DNA of 27,855 nucleotides from CAZSDP01 sp964605665 (lineage in GTDB: Bacteria; Planctomycetota; UBA8108; UBA1146): positions 1 through 27,855 of the forward strand of contig CAZSDP010000039.1 in the NCBI GenBank assembly GCA_964605665.1, in the 5' to 3' direction. Position numbers and translations under genes: made by a program. Of this stretch, positions 13,970-23,182 are shown one piece after another (the first letter of the stretch is position 1; every line of letters starts with the position of its first letter). Under the pieces are notes generated by a model, which was given only the letters and a program-made list of their open reading frames with translations, did no database searches and had not been told where the DNA came from.

Positions 13970-16504
13970 CTAATTGCTCGGTTCGGCCACCCGATTCTTC
14001 ACATGCTCGTCGAGCCAGCCGACCATTTCGGCCAGCGTATGGAGGACCGATTCTCGAGCACGGTAGCCGTGGCTTTCATAGGGAAGCATCACCAACCGGG
14101 CCGTCCCGCCATTGCCTTGGATCGCCGAGAACATCCTCCGCGATTGCATCGGATAGGTTCCCGAGTTGTTGTCGACCTCGCCGTGGATCAGCAACATCGG
14201 CTCCTTGATCTTTTGAGCATGCATGAACGGCGAGATCCCGAAGTACGTTTCTGGAGCTTCCCAGAGGGTGCGCCGTTCCGCTTGGAACCCGAAGGGAGTC
14301 AGTGTTCGGTTGTACGCGCCGCTGCGGGCGATCCCCGCGTGAAAGAGATCGCAGTGGGCGAGGAGATTCGCGGTCATGAAGGCGCCGTAGCTGTGTCCTC
14401 CCACGCCGACTCTCTTACGGTCCGCGACTCCGAGATCCACCGCTTTGTCGATGGCGGCCTGCGCACCCGCCACGAGTTGATCGATGAAGGTGTTATTCAT
14501 CGTCTCCGCGTCTCCGATGATGGGGATCGTGGCACCATCCATGATGGCGTACCCTTGGGTGACGAGGTGTAGATGCGAGCTGCCACCGATCCGCGTGAAG
14601 CGGTAAGGACTGATTCCCACCTGTCCGGCGGTCTTGGCGTCGCTGTATTCGCGGGGGTACGCCCAGACCAAGAGTGGGAGTTTCTGCCCTGGTCGATGAT
14701 CTTCAGGTAAGTAGAGCGTTGCAGAGAGCGGTACACCGTCCGCTCGCTCGTAAGTGAGGATCTCCTTCTTCACTCCACGGATCTGCGGCGTTGGGTCGGT
14801 GAAGTGAGTGAGAAGAGTCGGGGGTTGATCGAGGTGGTGTAGACGCAGATTCGGTGGGGTCGTGGGGCTTTCGTGTTGAGTGATCATCGAGAGTCCCTCG
14901 TCCTCCCATGCTCTGACCACCGATTCGTAAGAGCCTTCCGCACAGCGCCACAGCTCTTCGACAGTCCCCGTTTTGAGATTTTGCCGCGCGAGGAAGGGGA
15001 AGAGTCCAGTCTTCGAGGCGCCACTGCCCGCTCGAAGAATCCAACTTCCCCTTTGCACGATCGGGCTCGAGCCATTGGGGAGGACCTCGGTCATGATGCG
15101 GCCGAGATCGGCGTATCGATCTCGAACGCTCCGATCTTCCAGGATCACCGTTTCTCCGGAGCGCACGTCGATCCAACTGGAACGGGTCCAGCGACGATCG
15201 CGGTCGTACTCGTTGTAGATGAACTGTGTCGGAGAGGGGAGGAAAGAGACCCCTCTGGCGCGGTGCTCAACTCTCCAAAGCTCTTTCGCAGTGGTGTCGA
15301 AGGGGGCTTCGACGACGACCCAGCGATCGCGGTGGGGGACCTCTCTCTTCGGGTCTCCTCCATCGAGTGCCTCGGTCCACATCAGGCTCGCTCCACGCAT
15401 GTCGTGCCACATAAAGTTGCGCGGCTCGGTGCGCACGCCCCCGATCGGGATGTTCTGGGCGAGCGGGATCTCGGCGATCGGGCGTCGCTTGAGCGATTCC
15501 CAGGAATTCTCTTTTGACGACCACACCTCTACCGATTGTGGAAACTGCCAATGGGGGTGGCTGGTGGTCCAAGGTTGTTCGTAACGAGCGATCAACAGAT
15601 GCTCTCCATTGGGAGAGGGGGAAACGGTCGCATAGACCCCGGGCTCACCGATGGGAGTGATCGTTCCGTCCCATTGAACTTCGACCGGTTGCGTCGTGGT
15701 GTAGTGCTCGAAGAGCTCGACATCATGTTGGTTCTGCAAGAGGTCTTGGTAGGTCCGCCGTGGGCTCTTCTCTCCTTTTGATTCTTGGATGTTTGGGCCG
15801 ATCGGTGCTGACGGAGGTGGCGGTTCTGAACCGTGATCAGAGGGGACAACCCGACAGATGATCGACTTGCCGTCGGGGAGCCACGAGGGCCCTCCGAGAA
15901 TGGTGTTCAGATCTTTGACCAAGAGCCGAGGCGCTTCTTCTGGATTTGCGGTGGCGCCCCAAAGCTGTGATCCACTGTCGGTCACCACGGTATAGACGAA
16001 CCGTTTCGAGTCGTGGGACCAACTGACCCCGGCGAGACGTCCTCCCGGCGGAATCGGCAAAGTGCGCGGTTTCACCTCCGGCTTTTGAAGAGGACGAAGG
16101 GAGAGTGCTCGGTCGAATCGGGTGCGAAAACTCGAATGCGCCACCGGATCGATCCGCAGTCCCGCGAGTCGGAGCATCCGTCGCGAGAGATCTTCGATGC
16201 TGGGAAGCGCGTCGCGTTCGACAAACAGGATCCACTTTTGGTCGGGGCTGATCACGGTTCGGGGAGCGGGAGCTGCATCGACGATCTCCACGATTTCCGC
16301 CGGCGGCAGTCGATATTGGTCCTCCGCGACCGAGATCGGTGCGAAGCAGAGCGCCCAGGCGAAGAAGAGGCTAGAGAAGATCAGCCCGCTAACGAGATGA
16401 CCGGTGAGCAGAAGACCGAGGTTCCGAAGACCGTGGTTTTGAAGGCCGCGGTTTTGAAGACACAGGAAGCGAGGGCTCCTGCTTGAAGGAGAAAGCTCTC
16501 TCAT
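13970..16504 (-). CDS. Exported S9D-type serine peptidase (glutamyl endopeptidase-like)
   Basis: 844 residues from ATG 16504; AAGGAGC is placed 6-7 bases upstream, whereas a further ATG at 16543 lacks a ribosome site. A basic N-terminal stretch of about 30 residues, partly built of LQNRG/LQNHG/LRNLG repeats, precedes a hydrophobic signal segment ending near SVAEDQ. The middle should form the beta-propeller of the prolyl oligopeptidase clan. The C-terminal alpha/beta-hydrolase domain has nucleophile Ser705 (GGHSYGAF), Asp778 (HGEVDNN) and His812 (YESHGYRARES). The surroundings GAYNRTLTPFGFQ and GATIPIIG match plant/bacterial glutamyl endopeptidases (MEROPS S9D) as I remember them. Probably a periplasmic peptidase acting on peptides or small proteins, with possible preference for Glu. 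Confidence 0.92.
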   Translation of the reverse strand: MRELSPSSRSPRFLCLQNRGLQNHGLRNLGLLLTGHLVSGLIFSSLFFAWALCFAPISVAEDQYRLPPAEIVEIVDAAPAPRTVISPDQKWILFVERDALPSIEDLSRRMLRLAGLRIDPVAHSSFRTRFDRALSLRPLQKPEVKPRTLPIPPGGRLAGVSWSHDSKRFVYTVVTDSGSQLWGATANPEEAPRLLVKDLNTILGGPSWLPDGKSIICRVVPSDHGSEPPPPSAPIGPNIQESKGEKSPRRTYQDLLQNQHDVELFEHYTTTQPVEVQWDGTITPIGEPGVYATVSPSPNGEHLLIARYEQPWTTSHPHWQFPQSVEVWSSKENSWESLKRRPIAEIPLAQNIPIGGVRTEPRNFMWHDMRGASLMWTEALDGGDPKREVPHRDRWVVVEAPFDTTAKELWRVEHRARGVSFLPSPTQFIYNEYDRDRRWTRSSWIDVRSGETVILEDRSVRDRYADLGRIMTEVLPNGSSPIVQRGSWILRAGSGASKTGLFPFLARQNLKTGTVEELWRCAEGSYESVVRAWEDEGLSMITQHESPTTPPNLRLHHLDQPPTLLTHFTDPTPQIRGVKKEILTYERADGVPLSATLYLPEDHRPGQKLPLLVWAYPREYSDAKTAGQVGISPYRFTRIGGSSHLHLVTQGYAIMDGATIPIIGDAETMNNTFIDQLVAGAQAAIDKAVDLGVADRKRVGVGGHSYGAFMTANLLAHCDLFHAGIARSGAYNRTLTPFGFQAERRTLWEAPETYFGISPFMHAQKIKEPMLLIHGEVDNNSGTYPMQSRRMFSAIQGNGGTARLVMLPYESHGYRARESVLHTLAEMVGWLDEHVKNRVAEPSN
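16411..16470. repeat. 15-bp tandem repeat inside the peptidase N-terminus
   Basis: Units at 16411, 16426, 16441 and 16456: GAAGACCGAGGTTCC, GAAGACCGTGGTTTT, GAAGGCCGCGGTTTT and a decayed fourth. Since 15 is a multiple of 3 they give five-residue repeats in the peptidase leader just before the signal segment and keep the frame. Confidence 0.85.
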
Positions 16505-16834
16505 TCTGGGGCTCCTTTCTGAGCGGCATCGACCACTCCCCAACGATATTTCCCCTGATCGTGCGAGGTGGCGCCGAATTACGCGAGAGAAATCCCCTGT
16601 GAGAGAAATCCCCGAAAGGTGCCAAAGCGGGAGATGACAGATATGCAGATAACAGAGTGGGAGACGCCAAAGCGGCTGGCAGAGATCGGAACCCTCGAGA
16701 TCAGCCGTGAGGAGGGGGGCTCGCTCAAAGCGAGCGATAGATCGAGGTAGAGAGGATAGAACAGAGAAAGGCCTCCGCCCGGAGATCCGGACGGAGGCCG
16801 CTCATTTCAAGAAAAATGGTGTGTCGCTGGTCGC
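16505..16834. other. Intergenic region with short direct repeats
   Basis: Between the peptidase and the RRM gene there is a pair of GAGAGAAATCCCC copies (16585-16597 and 16601-16613), two copies of GCCAAAGCGG (from 16621 and about 16666), and the terminator at 16762-16799. The peptidase promoter should lie here but I cannot place boxes with confidence. No coding sequence is supported. Confidence 0.5.
16762..16799 (-). terminator. Terminator of the RRM gene
   Basis: GGCCTCCGCCCGGA (16770-16783) pairs with TCCGGACGGAGGCC (16786-16799) with one mismatch, next to a pyrimidine-rich TTTCTCTGTTC on the minus strand. It is 36 bases past the RRM stop. Confidence 0.8.
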
Positions 16835-17155
<321 letters not shown>

Positions 17156-17877
17156 GCGTCCTCCGTGGAGGTGAGAGCGTTGGACCTACGGTCACTTTCC
17201 AGGTCCGCGGAAAGGGCCGAACATCGACCTATGCGGGAGGAGCGAGAACGAGGAGAGAGGGTGAGCACGAAGGAAGGCGAAAACGATCTCTTCGGGAACT
17301 CGAGAGTTATCGAGCGTGAGAGCAATCTAACTCCGAGTTCCATCGGACAACTCACGGGAACGACAACATGTATCTCCACTCGGTCAGCGTACCAACCATC
17401 ACTGTAGTGGAACCGGATACGGGAGGGATAGCAATGGCAATGTCCTCCTTTTTTCTGGCGAAAATTGAGCTCAAATCCCTCAAAGAGCCTCCTAGGAGGG
17501 CATCTGGTCGGAAGAGCCCGATCTTCGAGATTCGCCACTTCTCCGACTTTTGGCACCGATCAGCCCATCGTGGCCGCCGTCCAGACGGGGTTCACCTTGG
17601 GGCATCCCCACTTCGATGGCGCGGCTGAGAGACCGTTGGTGAACGCTCTGACCTCTGGAGATCGAAGGGTGGTCGCAGTCTCCCTCTAGGCCTTCTTGAG
17701 AGGCGCTCCGCTTCGCAATTGGGGGCCGCTCCCGACTGCTGCGACTCTCGAGGTGATCTGAATCGTCAGAGAGGATTCAATCGCGCCGTAGAACATCTCG
17801 TACAATCTGGGTGAAGCCCGACCGCCAGAACGAGTCATACGATCTCATCACACTCCATTCGAGGGGCAGTTCCACCG
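17156..17877. other. 722-base region without a supported gene
   Basis: It lies between the divergent RRM gene and the membrane protein at 17878, so it must hold both promoters. A 12-bp perfect palindrome CCTCCTAGGAGG sits at 17488-17499. A TACAAT at 17801-17806 could be the -10 box of the plus-strand gene, with a poor -35. Open frames up to 162 codons (minus, 17068-17556) overlap the RRM gene or lack ribosome sites and do not look like proteins. A long RRM 5' leader, as in cold-shock genes, is possible. Confidence 0.5.
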
Positions 17878-19218
17878 ATGAAGGTCTCTAGTCACACACC
17901 AGGGATTCGGTTGGAGATCTCGGGGGCCTACGAATGCCCCCACATCGGGCGCGGCTGTTTACTCGGCAGTGCATTCGGCTGCCTGACCCCCCTATTGGTG
18001 GTGATCGGACTCGGCGTTCTCCAGTTTCATCAGGCGTCCAGTCTCTACTATTGGGTCTGGGGTGGACTCACCCTCGCCGCGCTCTTCTTGGCGATGTTGA
18101 TTTCGATGCCACGCGACGAGTTTTCACGATTGCGCCTCGATCGGGGAGGTGACGAGCTGCGCTGGTGGCGCTGGACTCGAGGACGCCAAGAGGTGGAGTA
18201 CCGCTTGGCGCTCTCCGACGTGAAAGCGCTGCAGGTCGAGGCGAGCGGCGTCGAGCAATTTCGACATCAGATCAGTGTGGTCTTCTTCGTGGAGCGTCTG
18301 CCGGATGAAATTGCACAACGATTTTCTGCGTCCGAGAGTGGCGGGCGAGCTGCCTTCGAGAAGTTCGAGCGGCGCTTTTTGCATCGGGGAGCCTCGGTAG
18401 AAGAGTTGCAATGGAGTGAAGAAGGGCAAGCGATTTCCGAACTCCACTCCTTCGAGCTCGATTTTGAGCTCGATTGGGCGGGAGACCGTGAGATCCACGA
18501 GTTCGCTCAGTCCTTTGCGGAGTACTTCCAGTTGCCCCCGATGGAAACCTGGCGTGATGAAGACGACACTCTCTTCACTTGCGGTTTTCCCAAAGTCTCT
18601 GCAATAGAGCCGGAGGAGCACACCGCTGATCAGAATCGAGAAGTGGCGTGGAGCTCCATTCTCGAGGGGATTCCGGAGGTGAATTGGAAAAAGATCTCCG
18701 GCGCTTCCGGCAACGACACGGGGGTCCTCTTCCGCCATCGGGTGAGTCCCACCGCGGGATTGTTGCTCGCGGTGATCTTCTCGGTTTGGCTGCTGAAAGG
18801 GATGTCGTTCTGGGTTTCGATCGAGTTGGGGGATGAGGTTTTCATTTCGTCGGTATTTGCGGTGTTGGCCGGAGTTTACTTCTTCAAGCGCGATCGTGCG
18901 ATCCGCCGGGTGCGAGTCGATGGCTTGCGACGCACGATCTCGATCGAGGGGACGGTTCCCACCAAAGAGCTGCTCTTTACCGATGTGGAGCGCGTCGTTC
19001 GCGTCGAAGGAGAAGAACCGGCGGTGGTGATCGACGCCAAGCTGGGAAGTTTGCATCTGCCGATCTCGGAAGATCACCTCACCGAACCGCAAGCGGCGAT
19101 GGTCGCGACAGATCTCGCTCAACGCATCGGGGTGCCCGCGATCTCCTTTGCCCCGCCGAAGGGGAACGACGACACCGCTGAGACCGATGGCTTTGAAGAC
19201 GACGACGATGACTTTTGA
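17878..19218 (+). CDS. Four-helix membrane protein of unknown function
   Basis: 446 residues arranged as two similar halves. Each has a pair of membrane helices (about 27-49 and 57-77; about 290-312 and 320-340), followed by a soluble beta-rich domain that begins with a dense Arg/Asp strand (DEFSRLRLDRGGDELRWWRW; RDRAIRRVRVDGLRRTISIEG). The repeated helix-pair plus PH-like strand pattern suggests internal duplication. The C-terminus is a very acidic tail (EDDDDDF). No catalytic motif is seen. ATG 17878 has only a weak purine stretch (GAGGGG) about 12 bases upstream. It could belong to bacterial PH-domain/DUF membrane proteins, but I do not assign a family. Confidence 0.7.
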   Translation: MKVSSHTPGIRLEISGAYECPHIGRGCLLGSAFGCLTPLLVVIGLGVLQFHQASSLYYWVWGGLTLAALFLAMLISMPRDEFSRLRLDRGGDELRWWRWTRGRQEVEYRLALSDVKALQVEASGVEQFRHQISVVFFVERLPDEIAQRFSASESGGRAAFEKFERRFLHRGASVEELQWSEEGQAISELHSFELDFELDWAGDREIHEFAQSFAEYFQLPPMETWRDEDDTLFTCGFPKVSAIEPEEHTADQNREVAWSSILEGIPEVNWKKISGASGNDTGVLFRHRVSPTAGLLLAVIFSVWLLKGMSFWVSIELGDEVFISSVFAVLAGVYFFKRDRAIRRVRVDGLRRTISIEGTVPTKELLFTDVERVVRVEGEEPAVVIDAKLGSLHLPISEDHLTEPQAAMVATDLAQRIGVPAISFAPPKGNDDTAETDGFEDDDDDF

Positions 19219-19229
19219 TCACAGAACGC

Positions 19230-19251
19230 CTCGAGGTTTGACCACCTCGAG
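19230..19251 (+). terminator. Hairpin after the membrane protein gene
   Basis: CTCGAGGT (19230-19237) and ACCTCGAG (19244-19251) form a perfect 8-bp stem with loop TTGACC, 12 bases past the stop. No T-run follows, so termination strength is doubtful. Confidence 0.5.
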
Positions 19252-19448
19252 ACGTGAAGAGTTTCGGGTAGCGTCCCCGCTGATTCACGTTCTATAGAGC
19301 GCACCAGTCGCGTTGACTGCGGCGGTCGATTCGATCGGAATTACCGGACCAGCAAAACTTCTCTGGCCGTTACACTGTTCGCGATAGATCGACACCCCGA
19401 CCGAATGGGGTTCCCGCTGGCGACCGATGTGAAGGAGCGAGACCGACC

Positions 19449-20915
19449 GTGTTCACCGAGATGGATCCTTGGTACACGGCGATGGCGAGCTGGGCCTACG
19501 TCGCGGCGGTCGCGATTTCCGTGGTCTCGGTATTGCTGCGCAAGAAGGAGCCCGCTTCCGCCCTCGGCTGGTCGTTGGCGATCGTCTTTCTTCCGGGGCT
19601 CGGTCTCGGGCTCTATCTGCTGGTCGGTTGGAATCGGATCGCGAAGCCTCTGCACAAGAAGATTCTGCATAGACTCGCGTTTTCCTCGCAGATCGACGAA
19701 GCGTCCGCGAGACACGCCACCACTCCCGATGATCACCCGAGGCCACCTCAATCGAAGAAGTGGGGCGCGGTCGAGAAGCTGCTGATCAAGCTCGATCAAG
19801 GTCCGCGGCGAACGGGGAATTCTGTCCAGCTCTATCAACATGGGGTGGTGGCATTCGAAGCGATGGAGCGGGCGATCCTCGCCGCAGAGCACCATATCCA
19901 CATCGAGTTCTTCATCTTCCGTGACGACCAATTGGGGCGGCGAGCGACGGAAGCTCTCGTCAAGAAAGCGCGGGAAGGGGTCGAGGTTCGCGTCTTGGTG
20001 GACGGAATCGGATCACGCGGGAACCGCCGATTGCTGAAGGCGCTCCGCCAAGCGGGAGGAGAAGGGTTTCGTTTCCTGCCGGTACGACTTCTCGGTCTCT
20101 TTGGCAAGGCGACGCCGCACCTGCGCAACCACCGAAAGATCGTGATTTGCGATGGGAAGGTGGCGTTCTTTGGGGGACTGAATGTCGGGGTTGAGTATCT
20201 CGGACGTCGGGTCAATCGCGGTCGCGATTGGTTCGACCTTCATGTCCGCCTCGAAGGACCATCGGTGTGGGATCTACAAGAGGTCTTTCTCGAAGACTGG
20301 GACTTTGCCAGCGGTCACTCTCCCCCATCGGATCCGTACTTCCCACTCCCTCAGATTTCAGGTGGGGCACCGGTGCAGATCATCGCCGGCGGGCCCGATC
20401 AACAGCCGAACGCAATTCGGCAGGCGTTGATCGCCGGTTTCGCCCGCGCCACTTCCTCGATTCGAATCTTCACTCCTTATCTCGTTCCCGACCGGACTCT
20501 TCGCGATGCGATGATGACGGCGGCGAGAGCGGGAATCACCGTAGAAGTGATCACGCAGATGCCTCCGGCAGACCATCCCATCGTGCATCTCTGTGGAGAG
20601 TACTTCATGGAAGAACTGCTCGCCGCCGGGGTCAAGATCTTCGGTTATCAAGAGGGAATGATGCACGCCAAGGCGGTGACCATCGATGAAGAGTGGGCGA
20701 TGATCGGAACCGCCAATCTCGACAATCGCAGCTTGCAGCTCAACTTTGAGCAGATGGCGATTCTCGATGGAGCGGAAGAGGTCGCAGCACTCGAGAAGAC
20801 CTTCGCCAATACGAAGGAACATTGCCGTCCTTACTCGACTGAACTGCTGCAAGAACGCTCCGCGCCTCGTCGCCTCTTATCGAACGTTGCGCGGCTTCTC
20901 GCCCCAATCCTCTGA
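19449..20915 (+). CDS. cls: Cardiolipin synthase-type phospholipase D protein
   Basis: 488 residues from GTG 19449 (AAGGAG about 12 bases upstream; an in-frame ATG four codons later is the alternative). Two N-terminal membrane helices (about 12-30 and 40-60) are followed by two phospholipase D domains, each with an HKD motif: H228/K230/D235 (NHRKIVICDG) and H406/K408/D413 (MHAKAVTIDE). The GTANLDNRS motif after the second HKD is typical of bacterial cardiolipin synthases. The enzyme condenses two phosphatidylglycerols to cardiolipin and glycerol at the inner membrane. Length matches the usual 480-510 residues. Its neighbours are unrelated and it probably has its own promoter within 19252-19448. 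Confidence 0.95.
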   Translation: MFTEMDPWYTAMASWAYVAAVAISVVSVLLRKKEPASALGWSLAIVFLPGLGLGLYLLVGWNRIAKPLHKKILHRLAFSSQIDEASARHATTPDDHPRPPQSKKWGAVEKLLIKLDQGPRRTGNSVQLYQHGVVAFEAMERAILAAEHHIHIEFFIFRDDQLGRRATEALVKKAREGVEVRVLVDGIGSRGNRRLLKALRQAGGEGFRFLPVRLLGLFGKATPHLRNHRKIVICDGKVAFFGGLNVGVEYLGRRVNRGRDWFDLHVRLEGPSVWDLQEVFLEDWDFASGHSPPSDPYFPLPQISGGAPVQIIAGGPDQQPNAIRQALIAGFARATSSIRIFTPYLVPDRTLRDAMMTAARAGITVEVITQMPPADHPIVHLCGEYFMEELLAAGVKIFGYQEGMMHAKAVTIDEEWAMIGTANLDNRSLQLNFEQMAILDGAEEVAALEKTFANTKEHCRPYSTELLQERSAPRRLLSNVARLLAPIL

Positions 20916-21108
20916 TCTCTCCGAATCGGGGATCTCAGCGCTCGAATCGGCCTCACCGGCCTCCTCTGGCATCCGATGTTACTCTTCATCGTGGGGTGAT
21001 CTGTCTTCCGATCGATCCCCGACGGAGTACCCGTTCTAGAGCGGCCGGCGCAAGTCACGCCGGGCAAAGATTCGCAATCCCCAGTGTCTCGTCAGAAGAG
21101 AGCCTCCT

Positions 21109-21900
21109 ATGAATCCGATTCGGCGATTCTTCATCATCTTCATCTTTGGATTCGTCGCTTGCCTAGTGGCAGGATGGATCAGTTTCGAACCGATGAATGA
21201 TGCGAGCGATTCCTTGCGATCGATTCAAATCGAGCTCGACGCACACCGCACTCGCGTCGCTCATCTCGAGCACGATGAAGCTCAGTCGATCCAAACTCTC
21301 ATCGAGAGACTCGAGCAGAGTGAAGATCAGGCAGAGGCTCGGCGAGATCGGTTCTTCAGTTCGATTTGGATTCATGTGTTGATCTCGCTGATCTGCACGG
21401 CGATCGCTTCCGCCTTGGCGGTCGCGGTCACCCAACGATGGATGACGCCCGAAGTCAGGCCGCGGCTGAAGAGTGCTCACGCTCCTTCTCGAAAAGAAGC
21501 GACCGCCGCCGCTCCCCGCCTGCGAGAAACGAATTCACCGGGAGACTTCATCTTCGCGGCGAATGCCGACGGAGAACTCACTTCGGTCAATGAAGTGATC
21601 TCCACAACGCTGGGGCGCCCGCGAGAAGAACTTCTCGGGGAGTCGATCCACCAACTCTTCGGCCGTCACGACACTCCCGATCTCCTGCAAGCCGTCGCGC
21701 GGCTTTCGCCCGATCACCCGACCGAGCATCTCGAGGTGGAGTCGATTCACCCCGGAGAAGCCGCTCCCTCCCAGTGGACGATTCACGCCCGATTCGACCC
21801 TCTCGGCGAGCTACGGGAGATCGTCGGCTACGGTCGTCACTTGGTGACAGAGGACTCCACGAAGGAAGACTCCTCGGTCAACGCCGAGATCGCGGACTGA
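21109..21900 (+). CDS. Membrane-bound PAS-domain sensor without output domain
   Basis: 263 residues. Helix 1 (about 6-23), a periplasmic helical coiled-coil stretch (about 30-80, rich in E, R and L), helix 2 (about 86-108), an Ala/Pro/Arg linker, then a PAS domain (about 145-250). The PAS domain begins GDFIFAANADGELTSVNEV and has the typical GRPREELLGESIHQLF run. There is no histidine kinase, GGDEF or methyl-accepting domain after it. It may act through a partner or bind a ligand to regulate something else. GAAGAGAG upstream serves as ribosome site for ATG 21109. The SEC-C gene follows closely on the same strand. Confidence 0.8.
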   Translation: MNPIRRFFIIFIFGFVACLVAGWISFEPMNDASDSLRSIQIELDAHRTRVAHLEHDEAQSIQTLIERLEQSEDQAEARRDRFFSSIWIHVLISLICTAIASALAVAVTQRWMTPEVRPRLKSAHAPSRKEATAAAPRLRETNSPGDFIFAANADGELTSVNEVISTTLGRPREELLGESIHQLFGRHDTPDLLQAVARLSPDHPTEHLEVESIHPGEAAPSQWTIHARFDPLGELREIVGYGRHLVTEDSTKEDSSVNAEIAD

Positions 21901-21918
21901 ACCACTCTCAAATCAGCC

Positions 21919-22536
21919 TTGTCGCGCCTTTGCCCCACCGGTCTCTTCAACGAGACCGGTGCGGTCGTGTGGCATTCTCGGTCCGACTTCTTCATGATGC
22001 TCCTGGGGGTACTCACCGGTTGCCGGTACCTGGAACGCCTCTTTGAAGGAGTCGACGTGGAGCACGAATCTTGGATCCGCGACACCATCGAACTTTGGGT
22101 CGCAGACTATCTCGACGATGCTGCTCTGCGTTCGATCGACGGCGCTCTTCGTCCCCAAGCAGAGGAGTTGCTGGTCACCTTTCTCTTCCAGGCGTGTGCC
22201 GTGCAGGGGCTTCCTCCCGGTGAGATCGGGCGTCGCGAGGTCAAAGAAGCCCTTCTCGAAGGGATGCAGAGTTTTCCGGTCGCGGAGAAGGTTCGCCCCA
22301 AAGTCCCTCGGACGATCGGCGATTTTCTTTCCGATCTCGAACATCGAGGTCGGTTGGCGGACGGCGCGATGTTGGGAAAGTATGTCGCGGCGATGCGCGA
22401 GGCGTATCTCGAGGCGACCGCGGAGAAGCCAGCCCCGGTGGTGCGTCCGGCGGAGAAGATCGGGCGCAACGATCCCTGTCCGTGCGGAAGTGGTCAGAAG
22501 TACAAGAAGTGCTGCATGCGAACCTTCGGATCGTGA
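21919..22536 (+). CDS. SEC-C motif protein
   Basis: Up to 205 residues. The C-terminus carries a SEC-C zinc motif (GRNDPCPCGSGQKYKKCC) like the one at the end of SecA, preceded by an all-helical domain (about 60-160) of no recognised family. SEC-C motifs bind zinc and are used as SecB- or nucleic-acid-related docking modules. The start is uncertain: TTG 21919 gives the longest frame, but GTG 21967 or ATG 21994 are possible. A perfect 10-bp hairpin at 21936-21961 lies between TTG 21919 and the later starts, which favours one of the later ones. It probably forms an operon with the PAS gene and the DUF3592 gene. Confidence 0.8.
   Translation: MSRLCPTGLFNETGAVVWHSRSDFFMMLLGVLTGCRYLERLFEGVDVEHESWIRDTIELWVADYLDDAALRSIDGALRPQAEELLVTFLFQACAVQGLPPGEIGRREVKEALLEGMQSFPVAEKVRPKVPRTIGDFLSDLEHRGRLADGAMLGKYVAAMREAYLEATAEKPAPVVRPAEKIGRNDPCPCGSGQKYKKCCMRTFGS
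21936..21961 (+). terminator. 10-bp inverted repeat between PAS and SEC-C genes
   Basis: CACCGGTCTC (21936-21945) and GAGACCGGTG (21952-21961) pair perfectly around TTCAAC, 36 bases after the PAS stop. No T-run follows. It might be a weak terminator or attenuator, and it overlaps the longest version of the SEC-C reading frame. Confidence 0.5.
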
Positions 22537-22557
22537 GATCGGAGGAGCAGAATCGTT

Positions 22558-23124
22558 GTGACCCCCCTCGCTGAATCAGGCTCACGAGCACAGATCTCTG
22601 AACGACTGCGCCGCCTGGGGCGCGGTTTTTTGATCACGATTGTGCTGACGTTGGTGACCGCCTACGCCGTGGTCTGGTATGGGATGGTCTCGCGGCAGCG
22701 GCTAGCGATCGAATCGATCGATTGGCCGACCACCTCCGCCGAAATCGTCGCCAGCGAGGTTCGGGAAGCGAGAGCGCTTCCCGCCATCGACAACTCATCT
22801 GCAGATCGCGTCTCGAGCTGGCAGCCCACCGTTGAATACCGCTACGAAGTAGAGGGTCAATCCTACGTCGGTCAGCGGATCTCGATCTTCACCCCGGTCT
22901 TTCCCCACCGCGAGGGGGCGCTCGAACAGCTCGAACCGTTTCCGGTGGGTGCGCCGGTCACGGTGTTTTTCGACCGGAAGAAGCCCTCCTTTTCGCTGCT
23001 GATTCCCGGGCCAGATCGGTTCAACAACACCGAGTTTTACGCCCTCGGCGGCGGATTTTTGGTGATCTTCATCGTGTTGCTTTGGGGGTTACGAGGGATG
23101 TTGCGGTTGCGCCCCTTCGACTGA
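22558..23124 (+). CDS. DUF3592-family membrane protein
   Basis: 188 residues from GTG 22558, with GGAGGA about 11 bases upstream. The layout is that of DUF3592: an N-terminal helix (about 23-43) and an extracytoplasmic beta domain containing DWPTTSAEIVASEV, YRYEVEGQSYVGQRI and a short VGAPVTVFFDRKKP strand. A C-terminal helix (about 163-182) and a short basic tail follow. The function of this family is not established. It starts 22 bases after the SEC-C stop, so the two are likely co-transcribed. Confidence 0.85.
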   Translation: MTPLAESGSRAQISERLRRLGRGFLITIVLTLVTAYAVVWYGMVSRQRLAIESIDWPTTSAEIVASEVREARALPAIDNSSADRVSSWQPTVEYRYEVEGQSYVGQRISIFTPVFPHREGALEQLEPFPVGAPVTVFFDRKKPSFSLLIPGPDRFNNTEFYALGGGFLVIFIVLLWGLRGMLRLRPFD

Positions 23125-23182
23125 ACGGGGAAAGTGGGCCCTTCGAGTGTCGCCTCGATCCATTTTCGGAAAGGTCAAAGCG

